From: CAVZCC01 sp963773765
GTDB lineage: Bacteria > Actinomycetota > Acidimicrobiia > Acidimicrobiales > Microtrichaceae
Direction: 5' to 3'
Length of the DNA: 64,000 nucleotides
Assembly (NCBI GenBank): GCA_963773765.1
Contig: CAVZCC010000005.1
Location: 124,001-188,000 of the forward strand
The position numbers and the translations under genes were made by a program. Each line of letters starts with the position of its first letter. The stretch's first letter is position 1. This document shows, piece after piece, positions 62,336 through 64,000 of this stretch. The notes beneath the pieces are model-generated. The model was not told where the DNA came from. It saw nothing but the letters and a program-made list of their open reading frames with translations, and did not search any database.

Positions 62336-63903
62336 ATGAGCGAGCTGGGCTTCTGGCGACTGGCCACGGCCGAACCGGACGTGATCGCGATGCACCTGCC
62401 CGACGGCAGGACGGTGACGCGGGGCGAGCTGCTCGCCCGGGCCAACCAGCTGGTCCACGGCCTGCGCGCCCTCGGCCTGACCGCGGGCGACACCGTCGCC
62501 GTGGTGCTGCCCAACGGCCTGCCGATGGTCGAGCTGTACCTCGGCCGCGCTCCAGGCCGGGCTCTACCTCACGCCGATCAACCACCACCTCGTCGGCCCC
62601 GAGATCGCGTACATCGTCGACGACTGCGAGGCCAAGGTGCTTCGTCGCCCACGAGCGCTTCGCCGACGACCGTGACCAAGGCGCCGCACCGAGACTCGAC
62701 GTTCCCCGCCGAGCGCCGCTTCGCCGTCGGCGACATCGCCGGGCTTCCGGCCCTGCGCCGAGCTCACCGACGGGCCAGCCCGACCACCCCGCCCGAGGAC
62801 CGCACCGCCGGCGCGGTCATGCACTACACGTCGGGCACGACCGGCCGGCCCAAGGGCGTGGCGGCGCGCTGTCCGACATCGACCCCGACGACATCGGCGA
62901 GCTGCTGTCGCCGGGCTTCCTGGGCATGTTCGGCATCCAGCCCGCTCGACGGCAACGTCGCACATCACGCGGCTCGCCGCTCTACCACACGGCGGTGCTC
63001 ATGTGGACGGCCAACTCGCTGCACATCGGCCACACCGTCGTGCTCATGGACAAGTGGACGCCCGAGGAGATGCTGCAGCCTCATCGACGAGCACCAGGTC
63101 ACCACCAGCCACATGGTGCCGACGCAGTTCCACCGCCTGCTGGCGCCTGCCCGAGGACGTGCGGGCCAGGTACGACGTGTCGTCGCTGCGCAACATGATC
63201 CACGCCGCGGCGCCGTGCCCGCCCGAGGTCAAGCGCCAGATGATCGAGTGGTGGGGCGACTCGATCAGGAGTACTACGCGGCCACCGAGGGCGGCGGCAC
63301 GATCGTCACCGCCGAGGAGTGGCTGGAGAAGCCCGGCACGGTCGGCACGCGCCTGGCCCGGCTCGCGAGATCCGCATCCTCGACGACGACGGCAACGAGC
63401 GTGCCCGGCCGGCACCGAGGGCACCGTCTACATGCGCCTGGCCCTGGCGACTTCGAGTACAAGGGCGACAAGGAGAAGACCGAACGCCAACCGCATCGAC
63501 GGCTTCTTCACCGTCGGCGACTCCGGCTCCTCGACGAGGACGGCTACCTGTTCCTGTGCGACCGCAAGAGCCGACATGATCATCTCGGGCGGCGTGAACA
63601 TCTACCCGGCCGAGATCGAGGGCGAGCTGCTCAGCCACCCGAAGGTCGCCGACGTCGCCGTGTTCGGCATCCCGCACGCCGACTGGGGCGAGGAGGTCAA
63701 GGCCGTCGTCGAGCCCGCCGACGGGCGTCGAGGCGCGGCGACGACGCTGCGCGGCCGAGATCCTGGCCGTGCTGCGCCGAGACGCTGGCCAAGTTCAAGC
63801 GCCCCCGGATCGATCGACTTCCTCGACGGAGCTGCCCCGCGACCCCAACGGCAAGCTCTACAAGCGCAAGCTGCGCGACCCCTACTGGGAGGGCCCGGCC
63901 TGA
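62336..63903 (+). pseudogene. Acyl-CoA ligase (AMP-binding), multiply frameshifted
   Basis: The start MSELGFWRLATAEPDVIAMH, with GLTAGDTVAVVLPNGLPMVE, is an AMP-dependent acyl-CoA synthetase N-terminus. Across many frames I can read INHHLVGPEIAYIVDDCEAK, MHYTSGTTGRPKGV (the P-loop, about 62,820), SPLYHTAVLMW, IIDEHQVTTSHMVPTQF-like text, YLFLCDRKS, IISGGVNIYPAEIEGELLSH, KVADVAVFGIPHADWGEEVK and DPNGKLYKRKLRDPYWEGPA before the stop. About ten one-base indels in 1.5 kb are needed. All signature blocks are present, so this looks like poor consensus near a contig end. The enzyme should activate fatty or steroid-derived acids as CoA esters. Confidence 0.82.
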
Positions 63904-63939
63904 ACCCGTCCCACCCAACGCCGTTCTCGGGCCCCTCGA

Positions 63940-63954
63940 GCCGCCCTGGGCGGC
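63940..63954. terminator. Inverted repeat after the acyl-CoA ligase
   Basis: GCCGCCC and GGGCGGC flank a single T, 37 bases after the ligase stop. A possible terminator; the remaining 46 bases of the window show nothing else. Confidence 0.35.
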
Positions 63955-64000
63955 CCGGGTCGCCCCAGTTGGAATCCACCATCCGGGTTGGGTTGCGGTG

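Overview
The window is about 72% GC by eye, is densely coded on both strands, and uses many GTG/TTG starts. Secreted proteins carry threonine/proline linkers, several genes appear leaderless (TANNNT box 6-9 nt before the start), and one tiny gene resembles the actinobacterial ribosomal protein bL37. With the enzyme content (acyl-CoA dehydrogenase, crotonases, thiolase-fold/DUF35 proteins, mycofactocin genes, NDMA-type alcohol dehydrogenase, KorAB), this points to an actinobacterium, most likely of the class Acidimicrobiia. That is inference; no rRNA, tRNA or other marker gene is present to prove it.

Layout. 1-5.6 kb: a partial histidine-rich membrane protein, bL37, photolyase, a VOC protein and an FG-GAP lipoprotein. 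5.6-24.1 kb: general metabolism (hydrolase, acyl-CoA dehydrogenase, two crotonases, PepN, phosphoesterase, M20 amidohydrolase, lysoplasmalogenase-like protein, ferredoxin plus reductase, SDR, FMN reductase, beta-lactamase-fold hydrolase, HNH nuclease, HTTM protein). 24.2-29.8 kb: a putative steroid-degradation block, with a Rieske oxygenase facing a four-gene overlapping operon of two DUF35 proteins and two thiolase-fold proteins. Both sides carry a palindrome resembling the KstR operator. 29.8-32.1 kb: nitrobindin-like protein, glutamine amidotransferase, lipoprotein. 32.3-38.7 kb: first mycofactocin island (mftF, SDR, mftE, etfB, fixX-like, fixC-like, etfA). 38.8-45.6 kb: CDF transporter, decayed NHL-repeat ORF, haloalkane dehalogenase, MMPL exporter and a two-component system. 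45.7-53.3 kb: two FadH/Old-Yellow-type enzymes of the kind linked to mycofactocin, flanking korAB, which has a third KstR-like site. 53.4-56.3 kb: secreted protein, nitroreductase, O-methyltransferase. 56.3-61.2 kb: second mycofactocin island (mftC, mftB, mftA, and divergently the alcohol dehydrogenase, MoxR ATPase and VWA protein). 61.2-64 kb: lipoprotein esterase and a badly frameshifted acyl-CoA ligase.

How it fits together (inference). MftA/B/C/E/F would make the peptide-derived redox cofactor mycofactocin. The NDMA-type dehydrogenase and the SDR would reduce it. The EtfAB-FixCX set is a plausible route from that cofactor to quinone, and the OYE enzymes and KorAB link it to CoA-ester and ferredoxin metabolism. 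MftD, MftR and MftG are not in the window.

Sequence quality. Single-base indels break at least eight genes, clustered at 34.9-37.6 kb, 44.0-45.0 kb and 62.5-63.9 kb. Most lie in C/G runs and the proteins are otherwise well conserved, so I read them mainly as consensus errors. Intergenic stretches are all short; none over 300 bases is empty except 39,736-40,260, which holds the NHL relic.
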